Part shown: positions 1 through 8,523 of the stretch, piece after piece
How the letters are laid out: every line of letters begins with the position of its first letter
How positions within the stretch are numbered: position 1 is the stretch's first letter
NCBI GenBank assembly: GCA_963676075.2
Contig: CAXXNZ010000031.1
Location: 248,001-312,000 of the forward strand
DNA: 64,000 bases
From: JAHJQZ01 sp963676075
GTDB lineage: Bacteria > Pseudomonadota > Alphaproteobacteria > Rhizobiales > Devosiaceae
Reading direction: 5' to 3'
Program-made: the position numbers and the translations under genes
The notes under the pieces: generated by a model
What the model saw: the letters and a program-made list of their open reading frames with translations, nothing else
Told to the model about the DNA's origin: nothing
The model's database searches: none

Positions 1-816
1 GACGCCCTTGACGCGCGCCGTGGTGACGAACTCCTGGCTCAGCTGGTCGAGCATGAACGAACGCGTCATGCGGGCGATATAGGCGAGGCTGAAAAAGCCG
101 AGCACCGAGGCCGGCAGAATGAGATGGCTGATGGCATTGAAGAAGATCTCAGGTTCGCCGGCCAAGAGACTGTCGACGAGGATCAGTCCGGTGACGGGCT
201 GAATGAGTCCGTCGAAGAAGATGTCGAGCCGTCCCGGTCCGCCGACCAGTCTGAGCCGGGCATAAAACACCGCCAGGCCAACAAGGCCGAGCCAGAAGGC
301 TGGCACCGAATAGCCGAGCAGGCCGAAGACGCGAATGATCTGGTCGAGCCATGTGCCCTGCCGGCTGGCAGCGTAAACGCCCATCGGTACGCCGAGCACG
401 ATGCCGATGATGATGCCGATCGTTGCCATTTCGAGGGTGGCGGGAAAGAAGCGCGCCAGATCGTCGATCACCGGACGCCCGGTCGAGACCGACATGCCAA
501 AGTTGCCTTGAACGATGTCGGCGACATAGGCGACGAACTGGATGACAAGCGGCTGGTCGAGCCCCATCGCCTTTTTGGCGGCTTCGTAGACCTCTGGCGT
601 TGCGCGGTCGCCGACCACGGACAACACCGGATCAATCGGAACGACGCGGCCGATGAAGAAGGTGATGGCAAGAAGGCCGAGGAAGGTCAGCGCCACTGTC
701 ACAATGAAGCCGCCAATGGCCATGAGCACGCGGTTTGTGCGCTTGCGACGCGCCGCGGCACCGACCTCTGCAGCAGTCGGCATGGCGCGTGTCTGGTCCT
801 GCGGCTCGAAGCTCAA
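1..816 (-). CDS. DppB/OppB-type peptide ABC transporter permease (partial, C terminus beyond window)
   Basis: Inner-membrane permease subunit of a peptide/nickel-type (PepT) ABC importer. The frame is open from about 816 to the left edge (272 codons). After a charged N terminus there is a membrane helix, the periplasmic segment with MGLDQPLVIQFVAYV typical of DppB/GsiC proteins, several further helices, and the start of the EAA coupling loop (EFVTTARVKGV) just before the window ends. The TTG start at 816 is preferred because AGAGGA lies 10 bp upstream; an in-frame ATG at 783 is the alternative. The gene is divergent from the XRE-cupin regulator and the binding protein at 1639-3225, which probably belongs to the same importer. 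The solute cannot be told from the sequence. Confidence 0.85.
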   Translation of the reverse strand, partial: MSFEPQDQTRAMPTAAEVGAAARRKRTNRVLMAIGGFIVTVALTFLGLLAITFFIGRVVPIDPVLSVVGDRATPEVYEAAKKAMGLDQPLVIQFVAYVADIVQGNFGMSVSTGRPVIDDLARFFPATLEMATIGIIIGIVLGVPMGVYAASRQGTWLDQIIRVFGLLGYSVPAFWLGLVGLAVFYARLRLVGGPGRLDIFFDGLIQPVTGLILVDSLLAGEPEIFFNAISHLILPASVLGFFSLAYIARMTRSFMLDQLSQEFVTTARVKGV

Positions 817-902
817 GCGTCAAATATCCTCTTGATCAACAGATGATAACGCCCGTGGATCGATCTGCCCAGCAACGCCCTGTCTGTCATTTTTCGCTTG
901 CG

Positions 903-944
903 ATCATACAAATGATTTTGCTTTGATCAAAAAAATTATTTGAT
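903..944. promoter_or_regulatory. Two inverted repeats in the divergent promoter region, likely operator of the XRE-cupin regulator
   Basis: In the 136-bp gap between the leftward permease and the rightward regulator lie two AT-rich inverted repeats: ATCAT-N4-ATGAT at 903-916 and ATCAAA-N7-TTTGAT at 926-944. The second ends 8 bp before the regulator start codon. Position and symmetry suit autoregulation and coordinate control of both transcription units. The assignment is inference from position. Confidence 0.5.
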
Positions 945-952
945 GCGAAGGT

Positions 953-1642
953 ATGCAGATGGGGAGGGTGCAGGCCGAAATGGTGGATGACGAACACCCG
1001 AAAGTGGGTGCGATCATCCGTGCGCGCCGTCGCCAGATGCAGCTGACGTTGCAGGCGCTCGCCGATGCTGCACATATTTCAGTCGGCTATCTCAGCCAGG
1101 TCGAACGCGACCACGCAACGCCGTCCCTTGGCACGCTTGCCCAGATTTCCCGAGCTCTCGACGTCGGCATCGACTATTTCATCGCCACCCCCAGCGCAGA
1201 GGCCGCACTGACCCGGGAGGGCGAGCGCCGCAAGTTCTCGGTTGATGGCTCCTCGGTGATCTACGAGCGCCTCGGCGCCGAGTTTCCCGGAAACGTGCTC
1301 TCCTCGTTCATCCTCACCGTGCCGCCCGGCTATCGTTCCGAGGTTGTCAGCCACGAAGGCGAGGAAATGCTCTACGTGCTGGAAGGCGCCATCACCCAGC
1401 GGCTCGACGACGAGGACATGGTGATGTCGGCCGGGGATAGCCTCCATTTTCGCGGCAACCGCCCGCACGCCTGGTCCAATCACACCGACAAACCGGCGCG
1501 ATTGCTGTGGACCGGGTCACTCACGCTTTTCCGCTCAAGCGCCCAACCGCGCACAGAGCCGGATGCCAACAAGAAGTCCGGCGTCAAGCCGGTGAAGAAG
1601 GTCAGGAAACCGACGGCCAAATCCAAGGAGAAAAATCAATGA
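953..1642 (+). CDS. XRE-family transcriptional regulator with C-terminal cupin domain
   Basis: Transcription factor of 229 residues. Residues about 20-80 form a Cro/C1-type HTH (GAIIRARRRQMQLTLQALAD, then ISVGYLSQVERDHATPSLGT). Residues about 115-190 form a small cupin barrel (PPGYRSEVVSHEGEEMLYVLEG, GDSLHFRGNRPHAW), the usual sensor of this SutR/PuuR-like family. The tail from about 205 is Lys-rich (KKSGVKPVKKVRK) and may be disordered. Its stop overlaps the start of the peptide-binding protein by ATGA, so both are made from one mRNA. Control of the flanking peptide importer is inferred from this coupling. A second ATG at 980 is possible. Confidence 0.85.
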   Translation: MQMGRVQAEMVDDEHPKVGAIIRARRRQMQLTLQALADAAHISVGYLSQVERDHATPSLGTLAQISRALDVGIDYFIATPSAEAALTREGERRKFSVDGSSVIYERLGAEFPGNVLSSFILTVPPGYRSEVVSHEGEEMLYVLEGAITQRLDDEDMVMSAGDSLHFRGNRPHAWSNHTDKPARLLWTGSLTLFRSSAQPRTEPDANKKSGVKPVKKVRKPTAKSKEKNQ

Positions 1643-3225
1643 AGCTATTCAGAGCCGCACTGGTTGCGGCGGCCATCGCCTTGCCGATGGCTGCTGGAAC
1701 GGTGCAGGCGGCAACGCCGGCAAACGTGCTGGTTGTCGCCCAGAACATCGACGACATCGTCGCTATCGATCCGGCGCAGGCCTATGAGTTCACCTCGGGT
1801 GAACTTGTTACCAACACCTACGACCGGCTGGTCCAGTACGACGCGGAAGACCCAACCGTGCTGGCACCGGGCCTTGCCACCGAATGGACCGCTGACGACG
1901 CGGCCAAGACCATCACCTTCACGCTGCGTGACGGCGTCACCTTCCAGTCGGGCAATCCGGTCCGTGCCGAGGACGTCAAGTTCTCGCTCGCCCGCGTCAT
2001 CAAGCTCAATCTGACCCCGGCGTTCATCCTGACCCAGCTCGGCTGGACCCCGGAGAATGTCGACGACATGATCACCGTTGACGGCAACAAAGTCACTGTC
2101 AGCTATGACGGCGACTTCTCGTCCGGTTTTGCCCTCAACGTTCTCGCCTCGCGTCCGGCCTCGATCGTCGACGAAAAGACTGTCATGGCGCACGAGACCG
2201 ATGGCGACATGGGCAATGCTTGGCTCAACCTGAACACCGCCGGTTCCGGCCCGTTCAGCCTGACCGATTATCGCCCGGCCGAAATCATCCGCCTCACCGC
2301 CAATCCGGACTATTTCAAGGACGGACCGAAGGTGAAACAGGTGATCATCCGCCACGTCGCCGAAGCCGCGACCCAGCAGCTGCTGCTGAAGTCCGGTGAC
2401 GTCGACATGGCCCGCAACCTGACCCCGGACCAGATCGCCTCGATCGCCGGTGACGACATCAAGGTCGAGACCTTCCCGCAGGCCGCCGTTCACTTCCTGT
2501 CGTTCAACCAGAAGGACGAAGCCCTGACCAACCCGGCCATCTGGGAAGCGGCCCGCTATCTGGTCAACTACAAGGGCATGACCGACAGCTTCCTCAAGGG
2601 ACAGATGGAAATCCACCAGGCCTTCTGGCCGAAGGGCTTCCCCGGTTCGCTCGACGAAACGCCCTATACCTACGATCCGGAAAAGGCCAAGCAGATCCTG
2701 GCCGACGCCGGCGTCAAGACGCCGATTAAGGCGACGCTCGACGTCATCAATGCCGCGCCGTTCACCGACATGGCGCAGTCGCTGCAGGCGAGCTTCGCCG
2801 AAGCGGGCATCGATTTCGACATCATCCCGGGTACCGGCGCGCAGGTCATCACTAAGTATCGTGACCGCACCCATGAAGCGATGCTGCTTTATTGGGGGCC
2901 GGACTTCATGGATCCGCACTCCAACGCCAAGGCCTTCGCCTACAATGCCGACAATTCGGACGACAACTACCAGGCGACCACCACTTGGCGGAATGGCTGG
3001 GCCGTGCCGGACGACATGAACAAGGAAACCATGGCGGCGCTGGCCGAATCCGATCCGGCAAAGCGCAACGAGATGTATCTCGACCTGCAAAAGAAGGTGC
3101 AGGAGAACTCGCCGATCGTCATCATGTTCCAGGCGGCCTATGAAGTCGCCATGCAGAAGAACGTCGAGGGCTACGTCAACGGCGCCACCTCCGACTTCGT
3201 CTATTACCGTCTCGTGACCAAGTAG
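1639..3225 (+). CDS. Peptide ABC transporter substrate-binding protein (SBP_bac_5, DppA/OppA family)
   Basis: Periplasmic binding protein of 528 residues, the usual length of family 5 solute-binding proteins. It begins with a signal peptide (MKLFRAALVAAAIALPMAAG, cleavage near VQA). The core has the family pattern: ID.AQAYEFTSGELVTNTYDRLV, then LATEWTADDAAKTITFTLRD with the segment around FQSGNPVRAEDVKFSL. The start at 1639 is chosen over upstream in-frame codons because of AAGGAG nine bases before it and the signal peptide that follows. It overlaps the regulator stop by four bases. Together with the divergent DppB-like permease it should form a peptide or opine importer; the ATPases are not in the window. 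Confidence 0.9.
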   Translation: MKLFRAALVAAAIALPMAAGTVQAATPANVLVVAQNIDDIVAIDPAQAYEFTSGELVTNTYDRLVQYDAEDPTVLAPGLATEWTADDAAKTITFTLRDGVTFQSGNPVRAEDVKFSLARVIKLNLTPAFILTQLGWTPENVDDMITVDGNKVTVSYDGDFSSGFALNVLASRPASIVDEKTVMAHETDGDMGNAWLNLNTAGSGPFSLTDYRPAEIIRLTANPDYFKDGPKVKQVIIRHVAEAATQQLLLKSGDVDMARNLTPDQIASIAGDDIKVETFPQAAVHFLSFNQKDEALTNPAIWEAARYLVNYKGMTDSFLKGQMEIHQAFWPKGFPGSLDETPYTYDPEKAKQILADAGVKTPIKATLDVINAAPFTDMAQSLQASFAEAGIDFDIIPGTGAQVITKYRDRTHEAMLLYWGPDFMDPHSNAKAFAYNADNSDDNYQATTTWRNGWAVPDDMNKETMAALAESDPAKRNEMYLDLQKKVQENSPIVIMFQAAYEVAMQKNVEGYVNGATSDFVYYRLVTK

Positions 3226-3248
3226 GCGCGGACGCGTTTCAGTTGCAG

Positions 3249-3276
3249 GCCGGGGCGCACGCGCCCCGGCTTTTTT
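3249..3276 (+). terminator. Rho-independent terminator of the peptide-binding protein gene
   Basis: GCCGGGGCGC and GCGCCCCGGC form a 10-bp stem with a minimal AC loop, followed directly by TTTTTT. It lies 24 bp after the stop codon at 3225 and also separates this unit from the converging MerR gene. Confidence 0.85.
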
Positions 3277-3298
3277 GTTGGGGCAGGGCGGTTCGCCT

Positions 3299-3703
3299 CT
3301 AGTGCTCGATGCGAGGCGTCAGGGCCTCGATGATGCGGCAGTCGGCGACAATGCCGTGGGAGCAGCTTTCCAGCATGCGTTCGAATTCCGTTTCGAGCTG
3401 TTTGAGCGACCGGATGCGTTCTCTGGTCTCTTCAAGCCGCGCCTCGACGATGCGATCGACTTCGGAGCAGGATCGCCCGGGGTCGTCCTGCAGGTCGAGC
3501 AGGATGCGAATGGCATCGATATCGAACCCCAGCGACCGCGCATGGCGGATGAAGCCGAGGCGGCGGATGGTCTCGTCTCCATAGACCCGCCGGTTCGACT
3601 CAGTGCGGTCGGGCGGCGGCAACAGGCCGATGTCCTCATAATAGCGGATGGTCGGGACCTTGACGCCGGTCAGTGCCGCTGCCTTGCCGATGGGAATTGC
3701 CAT
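3299..3703 (-). CDS. MerR-family heavy-metal-responsive regulator (CadR/PbrR/ZntR-like)
   Basis: Regulator of 134 residues with an N-terminal winged HTH (IGKAAALTGVKVPTIRYYED), the dimerisation helix, and cysteines at 79, 114 and 122. This spacing matches the three-Cys metal site of CadR/PbrR-type sensors of Zn, Cd or Pb. The mercury and copper (CueR) patterns fit less well. The gene is divergent from a cation exporter (3782), and the region between them contains a MerR-type promoter with a 19-bp spacer, so it very probably activates the exporter upon metal binding. Which metal it senses cannot be read from the sequence alone. Confidence 0.85.
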   Translation of the reverse strand: MAIPIGKAAALTGVKVPTIRYYEDIGLLPPPDRTESNRRVYGDETIRRLGFIRHARSLGFDIDAIRILLDLQDDPGRSCSEVDRIVEARLEETRERIRSLKQLETEFERMLESCSHGIVADCRIIEALTPRIEH

Positions 3704-3712
3704 ATAAGCCTC

Positions 3713-3743
3713 TTGATCCTCTAACCACTGGAGATATTAGGCT
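3713..3743 (+). promoter_or_regulatory. MerR-type promoter with 19-bp spacer driving the cation exporter
   Basis: A -35 TTGATC (3713-3718) and a -10 TAGGCT (3738-3743) are separated by 19 bp, the over-long spacing typical of promoters remodelled by MerR proteins. The spacer holds a dyad, CTCTA-N5-TGGAG. It lies 38 bp before the exporter start and 10 bp from the MerR start, so it should serve both genes. Confidence 0.75.
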
Positions 3744-3781
3744 CCCGGCCATAGTCCCTCAAGCATGCGAGCCGGAAGACG

Positions 3782-4411
3782 ATGCCCTGTTGCGATCACT
3801 GCCATCAGCCAACTGAGGAAGAGGTCCGCCGCAGCCGGCTGGCGCTGTGGATTGTCCTGATCATCAATGCGGGCATGTTTGCTGTCGAGATCGGCGCCGG
3901 TCTTGCGTCCGGATCGACCTCGTTGCTCGCCGATTCCCTCGATTTCCTCGGCGATGCCGGCAACTACGCCATCTCGCTGTTCGTGGTGGGCATGGCGCTC
4001 GGCACACGCGCCCGCGCCTCGATGCTGAAGGCCGCGACCATGGGTGCGCTCGGTGTGTGGGTGCTGGGCGCCGCACTGTGGAACGCCTCTATCGGCACGG
4101 TGCCGGAAGCCACGACCATGGGAACGGTCGGAATTGCCGCGCTGGTCGCCAACGCCGTCTCGTTCGGGGTCTTGTGGCAGTTCCGCACTGCCGACAGCAA
4201 CATGCGCGGCGCCTGGATCTGCTCGCGCAACGATGTCCTGGGCAATTTCGCCGTGCTTGCGGCGGCGTTCGGCGTTTTTGGCACGGGGACGGGCTGGCCT
4301 GACATCATAGTCGCAATCATCATGGCCGCGCTTGCCTTGCAGGGCGCGGTCGCCGTCATGCGGCAAGCGCTTGGCGAGCAGCGGGCACTGGCGACGGAAT
4401 CTGCGAACTAG
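3782..4411 (+). CDS. Cation-efflux (CDF-like) transporter, short form without C-terminal domain
   Basis: Inner-membrane metal exporter of 209 residues with about six helices. The N terminus PCCDHCHQ is a Cys/His metal-binding motif. The helix-2 motif LLADSLDFLGDAGNY carries the paired Asp residues that bind metal in CDF proteins, and SRNDVLGN in helix 5 is the second half of the site. The cytoplasmic C-terminal ferredoxin-like domain of YiiP/ZitB is missing, as in the short DmeF-like relatives. The divergent MerR regulator and promoter point to Zn, Cd or Pb detoxification. Specificity is inference. Confidence 0.8.
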   Translation: MPCCDHCHQPTEEEVRRSRLALWIVLIINAGMFAVEIGAGLASGSTSLLADSLDFLGDAGNYAISLFVVGMALGTRARASMLKAATMGALGVWVLGAALWNASIGTVPEATTMGTVGIAALVANAVSFGVLWQFRTADSNMRGAWICSRNDVLGNFAVLAAAFGVFGTGTGWPDIIVAIIMAALALQGAVAVMRQALGEQRALATESAN

Positions 4412-4655
4412 CCACAGGCGTGGCAAACCCGCCTCTGAGGCCCACGGGCCGATGTGGTGCGAACCTTGGCACCGATCAGGCTTAGGGCGACTAGGTCTCG
4501 CTTTTTAGAACGCTTCCAAGTGAAGCTGATTTTCCTTGTCTCAAACTGGCATGTTTTCTAGCTGTGTCGGACTGCCGCAGGCAGTGTGCCAAGCCACGTG
4601 CCTCGGCGCCCCAAATTCCTGAACACCCCGGGCCTTGCCCCCGGAAGGAGCTGAC

Positions 4656-5588
4656 ATGATTTTCTGGCCTGTGCGGGCCGGCCTTGCCGCCGCCGCCCTT
4701 TTCCTTTCTGCATCCCTGAGCTTTTCCGCCTCGGCGCTTGAGGTGAAGCATGATCTCGGCACCACCGACGTGCCCGATGAGCCCAAGCGCATCGTTGCCC
4801 TCGAATATAGCTTCGTCGACAGTCTCGCCGCTGTCGGTGTCGCCCCGGTCGGCATTGCCGACGACAATGACCGGTCCCGCATCGTCCCGGCCTATACCGA
4901 TATCATCGGCACTGACTGGACCTCGGTCGGTACCCGCGCCGCGCCCAACCTCGAGATCATCGCATCCCTGCAGCCGGACCTGATCATCGCCGACACCTCG
5001 CGCCACGAACCGATCTATGAAGCCCTGAGCGAAATTGCTCCGACCATCGCCTTCGACAGCCTGACCGGCAAGTATGACGTGGCGCTCGAAAGCGCTCGGA
5101 TCATCGCCAACGCCGTCGGCAAGAGCGCGGAAATGGACGCAAGGCTCGCCGACCACGAAAAGACCATGGAAGGCTTCAAGTCCGAGATCGGCGACGTTTC
5201 TGACCTGTCGATCCAGTTCCTGGTCGACAATGGCAAGGGCGTGTATCTGCACACTCCGGACAGCTACAACGGCTCGCTGCTCGCCTGGTTCGGCTTTAGG
5301 AGCAACCTCAAGCCCAATGGCGGCGGTACCTACACCGATGTCATCGCCCAGTCGTCGCTGGAGCAGCTCTCCGAGGTCAATCCCGAGATCATCCTGCGCG
5401 GCAAATATGCCGATCCGGGCCTGACGGATTCCTGGGTTGGCCAGCCGCTTTATGACGCCATCGATGCGGTCAGCAAGGGGCAGGTCTTCGACATCAACGC
5501 CCATGAATGGTCGCGCCTGCGCGGTGTGCTGGCCTCCGAAGTCAGCGGTGCCTCGCTGGTCGAGGTCATGAAAAAGGTTGCGCGCTAG
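4656..5588 (+). CDS. Iron-siderophore ABC transporter substrate-binding protein (FecB/FhuD family)
   Basis: Periplasmic binding protein of 310 residues. It has a signal peptide (about residues 1-28, ending SASA) and the two-lobed helical-backbone fold of class III binding proteins: the strand motif RIVALEYSFVDSLAAVGVAP, LEIIASLQPDLIIAD at the first lobe, and NPEIILRG in the second. The ATG at 4656 is used because GGAAGGAG lies 6 bp upstream. It opens a four-gene cassette with two FecCD permeases and an ATPase, separated from the first permease by 21 bp. No TonB-dependent receptor or Fur/RirA box could be identified with confidence in the 244-bp upstream gap. Confidence 0.88.
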   Translation: MIFWPVRAGLAAAALFLSASLSFSASALEVKHDLGTTDVPDEPKRIVALEYSFVDSLAAVGVAPVGIADDNDRSRIVPAYTDIIGTDWTSVGTRAAPNLEIIASLQPDLIIADTSRHEPIYEALSEIAPTIAFDSLTGKYDVALESARIIANAVGKSAEMDARLADHEKTMEGFKSEIGDVSDLSIQFLVDNGKGVYLHTPDSYNGSLLAWFGFRSNLKPNGGGTYTDVIAQSSLEQLSEVNPEIILRGKYADPGLTDSWVGQPLYDAIDAVSKGQVFDINAHEWSRLRGVLASEVSGASLVEVMKKVAR

Positions 5589-5609
5589 AACGGTGCGCGG
5601 TCAGTCCTG

Positions 5610-6644
5610 ATGTCCATGCCCGAGGCAACCAACCGGCTCCATGCGACCCGGTTCATGCCGTCGGTTGTCCTGCGAATCGCCGTCCTTGTGGCGGCGATGT
5701 TCGCGGCGGCTTTGCTGACGCTGGCCATAGGTCAGCGCAGCGATGTGGGCCTTGGTAATCTGCTGCAGCTTCTTCTCGTCGATGATGGCAGCCTGGCGCG
5801 GTCGGCTGTGGTTGATCTTCGCCTGCCGCGCCTGCTGGTGGCGGGGCTCGTCGGGGCCAATCTGGCACTGGCCGGGCTGGCGCTGCAGGCCGTCACGCGC
5901 AATCCTCTGGCGTCCGAATCCGTTCTCGGCATCAACCAGGGGGCGGCGCTGGGCGTCGCCATCGGTGCGGTGATGCCGTCGCTGATCATCGTCAATCTCG
6001 ATGTCATGGCGATCATGGGTGCGATCACCGCCGGCATCATCACCTTCACCATTGCCGGTGGTCTCGGCGGACGGCTCGATTCCATCCGGCTGATCCTTGC
6101 CGGCGTGACGGTGGGCGCCTTCAGCTTTGCCTGCGTCCGCTTCGCTTTCACGCTTGAAGACAATCTCGCCCGGATTGTGCTGACCTGGATCTCGGCGGAC
6201 ATTTCGTCCGTGAGTTTTGCCCAGGTGCCGGCACTGGCTGTCGCCGCCGGCCTCGGCCTTGTGGCGTCGCTGTTTCTGGCGCATGGGTTCAACATCCTGT
6301 CCCTCGGTGACGGTGCATCGCAGGGGCTCGGGCTCGATCCGCGCCGCGTGCGGCTGCTCGGCGCGCTGCTTGCCGCCATTTTGACCGGCGTCAGCGTCTC
6401 CGCCGCAGGGCCGGTGGGCTTTATCGGGCTGGTGGTGCCGCATCTCAGCCGGCGCTGGTTCGGGCACAATCATCGCCTTTTGGTGCCCGTGGTGGCGTTG
6501 GGCGGCGCGACGCTGGTGCTCTTGGCCGATGCCGCCTCCAAGCTGGTGCGCTTTCCGTTCGAGACCCCGCTCGGCATCATCTGCGCCCTGATCGGCGCCC
6601 CGTATTTCCTCTATGTGACGCTCAGCGCGCGGCGGCTGGCATGA
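5610..6644 (+). CDS. Iron-siderophore ABC transporter permease 1 (FecCD family)
   Basis: Polytopic inner-membrane permease of 344 residues, the normal FecCD length with about ten helices. Family landmarks: LRLPRLLVAGLVGANLALAG, LQAVTRNPLASESVLGINQG, and the coupling-helix segment GPVGFIGLVVPHLSRRW. It follows the binding protein and overlaps the next permease by ATGA at 6641-6644, so the two halves of the channel are translationally coupled and form a heterodimer. Confidence 0.9.
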   Translation: MSMPEATNRLHATRFMPSVVLRIAVLVAAMFAAALLTLAIGQRSDVGLGNLLQLLLVDDGSLARSAVVDLRLPRLLVAGLVGANLALAGLALQAVTRNPLASESVLGINQGAALGVAIGAVMPSLIIVNLDVMAIMGAITAGIITFTIAGGLGGRLDSIRLILAGVTVGAFSFACVRFAFTLEDNLARIVLTWISADISSVSFAQVPALAVAAGLGLVASLFLAHGFNILSLGDGASQGLGLDPRRVRLLGALLAAILTGVSVSAAGPVGFIGLVVPHLSRRWFGHNHRLLVPVVALGGATLVLLADAASKLVRFPFETPLGIICALIGAPYFLYVTLSARRLA

Positions 6645-7669
6645 CGATCGCGGCACAGACATATTCCGGCATGCGCAACCGCCGCGCCCTGGTCCTGATC
6701 GCAGTGACGCTCGTCCTGATCGTTGCCACTGCCATCTGGAGCATAGGCGTTGGCGCGGTCGCCATTCCGGCCGACGTGATCATCAACACGCTGTTCAACC
6801 TCGATGGCGAGAAGCAGACCTACATCATCATGCGCTCGCGCCTGCCGCGTATCGTTCTCGCCATACTGTGCGGTGGCGCCTTCGCCCTCAGCGGCACCAT
6901 CATTCAGGCGGTGATCCGCAATCCGCTCGCCAGTCCGGGCATCATCGGCATCAACGCCGGTGCGGCGCTGTTCGCCGTCTCGCTGGTGACGCTGTTTCCG
7001 GCGGTGCCGCAGGTCTTCATGCCTCTGGCGGCCTGTGCCGGCGGATTGGCGGCGGCAGCGGTGGTCATCGTCACTGCGCGGACACGGGCCGTCTCGGCGG
7101 CGCATCTGGCGCTGATCGGTGTCGCGGTCGGTTTTGTCTGCGAAGCGGGCGTCGACTATTTTCTGATTACCTCGTCGGATGCCGAGCGCTCAGCGCCGCT
7201 GATCTGGCTGACCGGTTCGCTGTGGGGCCGCACCTGGGGGCATGTCGAGATCGCCTTGCTGCCACTCACCGCCCTCGGGGGGCTTGCCCTGCTTCTGGCG
7301 CACCGGCTCGACCTCATGGGGCTTGGCGCCGAGACGGCGACGGGGCTTGGCATCAGGGTACCGCGCGAACGCATGGTGCTGCTCACTCTGGCAGCGCTTC
7401 TGGCCAGCATTTCGGTGGCGGTGGTCGGTGTCATGGGCTTTATCGGGCTGATGGCGCCGCACATTGCCCGGCACCTGATCGGTGGCGCGCATCGCCTTTT
7501 GATGCCGCTGTCCATGCTCGTCGGCACGCTGCTCGTTTTGCTCGCCGACGGTATCGGTCGCGCTATCGCGCCGCCAATCGAAGTGTCGGCCGGCATCCTT
7601 GCCGCGCTGATCGGCGCGCCGTTCTTCGTTTATGTCATGCTCACAACAGCCGCGGAGCGGGACACATGA
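6641..7669 (+). CDS. Iron-siderophore ABC transporter permease 2 (FecCD family)
   Basis: Second permease half, 342 residues. It carries the same landmarks as the first: SRLPRIVLAILCGGAFALSG, IQAVIRNPLASPGIIGINAG, and GVMGFIGLMAPHIARHL as coupling helix. Start and stop overlap its neighbours by four bases on both sides (6641-6644 and 7666-7669), a tight operon arrangement. It pairs with the upstream permease to import Fe(III)-siderophore or a related chelate. Confidence 0.9.
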   Translation: MTIAAQTYSGMRNRRALVLIAVTLVLIVATAIWSIGVGAVAIPADVIINTLFNLDGEKQTYIIMRSRLPRIVLAILCGGAFALSGTIIQAVIRNPLASPGIIGINAGAALFAVSLVTLFPAVPQVFMPLAACAGGLAAAAVVIVTARTRAVSAAHLALIGVAVGFVCEAGVDYFLITSSDAERSAPLIWLTGSLWGRTWGHVEIALLPLTALGGLALLLAHRLDLMGLGAETATGLGIRVPRERMVLLTLAALLASISVAVVGVMGFIGLMAPHIARHLIGGAHRLLMPLSMLVGTLLVLLADGIGRAIAPPIEVSAGILAALIGAPFFVYVMLTTAAERDT

Positions 7670-8523
7670 GTATTGTATTGTCCGGAATTACAGCCGGCTA
7701 CGGCAAGGATCCCGACGTTCTTGCGAACATCGATCTCGAAATCGAGACCGGCGGCATTACCGTTCTGATCGGTCCCAACGGCTGCGGAAAATCGACCCTG
7801 CTCAAGACCGTCGGGCGGCTGCTGAAGACACGCGCCGGAGCGGCGAGCATCGACGGGCTCGATATCCTCACCAGTCCGTCCAAACAGATTGCCCGGACCA
7901 TCGCCTATCTGCCCCAGAGCCCGGCGGTGCCGGTCGCTGTCAGCGTCGAACAACTCGTCGGTTATGGGCGGGCGCCGCACCAGTCGCTTCTCGGGCTGAA
8001 ATCCGCCGAGGATGTCGAACGGATCGATCATGCCATCGACATTGCCGGCATCGGCCATTTGCGCCACCGGCAGGTCGCCGAGCTCTCAGGGGGCCAGCGC
8101 CAAAGCGTGTTTTTCGCCATGGTGCTGGCTCAGGACACGCCCTACGCCATGCTCGACGAGCCGACCAATCACCTCGATCTTACCCATCAGATCGAGGTGC
8201 TGGAGCTGATCGCCCGGCTCAAGACGGAACACGGCAAGACCGCCATCGTCGTGCTGCACGACCTCAACCTCGCAGCGCGCTATGCCGACCGGCTGATCGT
8301 TTTCAAGCAGGGCGCCATCTACGCCGACGGAACGCCGGATGAGGTGCTGACCGAAACAACACTCTCAGAGGTGTTCGCCGTCGACAGCCGCATCGTTACA
8401 GATCCGGTTCATGGCCGGCCATTCTGCATTCCCTATCCACACGCGGCGGCGGCTCAGGATGGGCATGGCGTTGATCTGAAAGCGGGGCAGGAGAGGCGGG
8501 CGGGCGCCGTTTCTATGCGCTGA
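7666..8523 (+). CDS. Iron-siderophore ABC transporter ATP-binding protein (FecE/FepC family)
   Basis: Cytoplasmic ATPase of 285 residues. Walker A GPNGCGKST near residue 36, Q-loop YLPQSP, ABC signature LSGGQRQ, Walker B YAMLDEP and the H-loop HDL are all intact. The C terminus beyond residue 250 is longer than most FepC proteins and of no recognised domain. It starts at ATG 7666 inside the permease stop and ends 11 bp into the convergent IclR gene, so the two genes overlap tail to tail. Confidence 0.9.
   Translation: MSIVLSGITAGYGKDPDVLANIDLEIETGGITVLIGPNGCGKSTLLKTVGRLLKTRAGAASIDGLDILTSPSKQIARTIAYLPQSPAVPVAVSVEQLVGYGRAPHQSLLGLKSAEDVERIDHAIDIAGIGHLRHRQVAELSGGQRQSVFFAMVLAQDTPYAMLDEPTNHLDLTHQIEVLELIARLKTEHGKTAIVVLHDLNLAARYADRLIVFKQGAIYADGTPDEVLTETTLSEVFAVDSRIVTDPVHGRPFCIPYPHAAAAQDGHGVDLKAGQERRAGAVSMR

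Noticed and set aside
124..846. Long plus-strand frame (240 aa) opposite the DppB-like permease
   Set aside because: The minus strand encodes a clear permease with helices and the EAA loop; this frame is its antisense and is rich in charged, repeat-like residues.
1645..3090. 481-aa minus-strand frame opposite the peptide-binding protein
   Set aside because: Antisense shadow of a strongly supported gene, caused by high GC at third positions.
4412..4655. Iron-responsive (Fur or RirA/IRO) box upstream of the siderophore importer
   Set aside because: TGATTTTCC...TCTCA near 4530 has the wrong spacing for an IRO box, and no Fur box was found; not reported as a feature.
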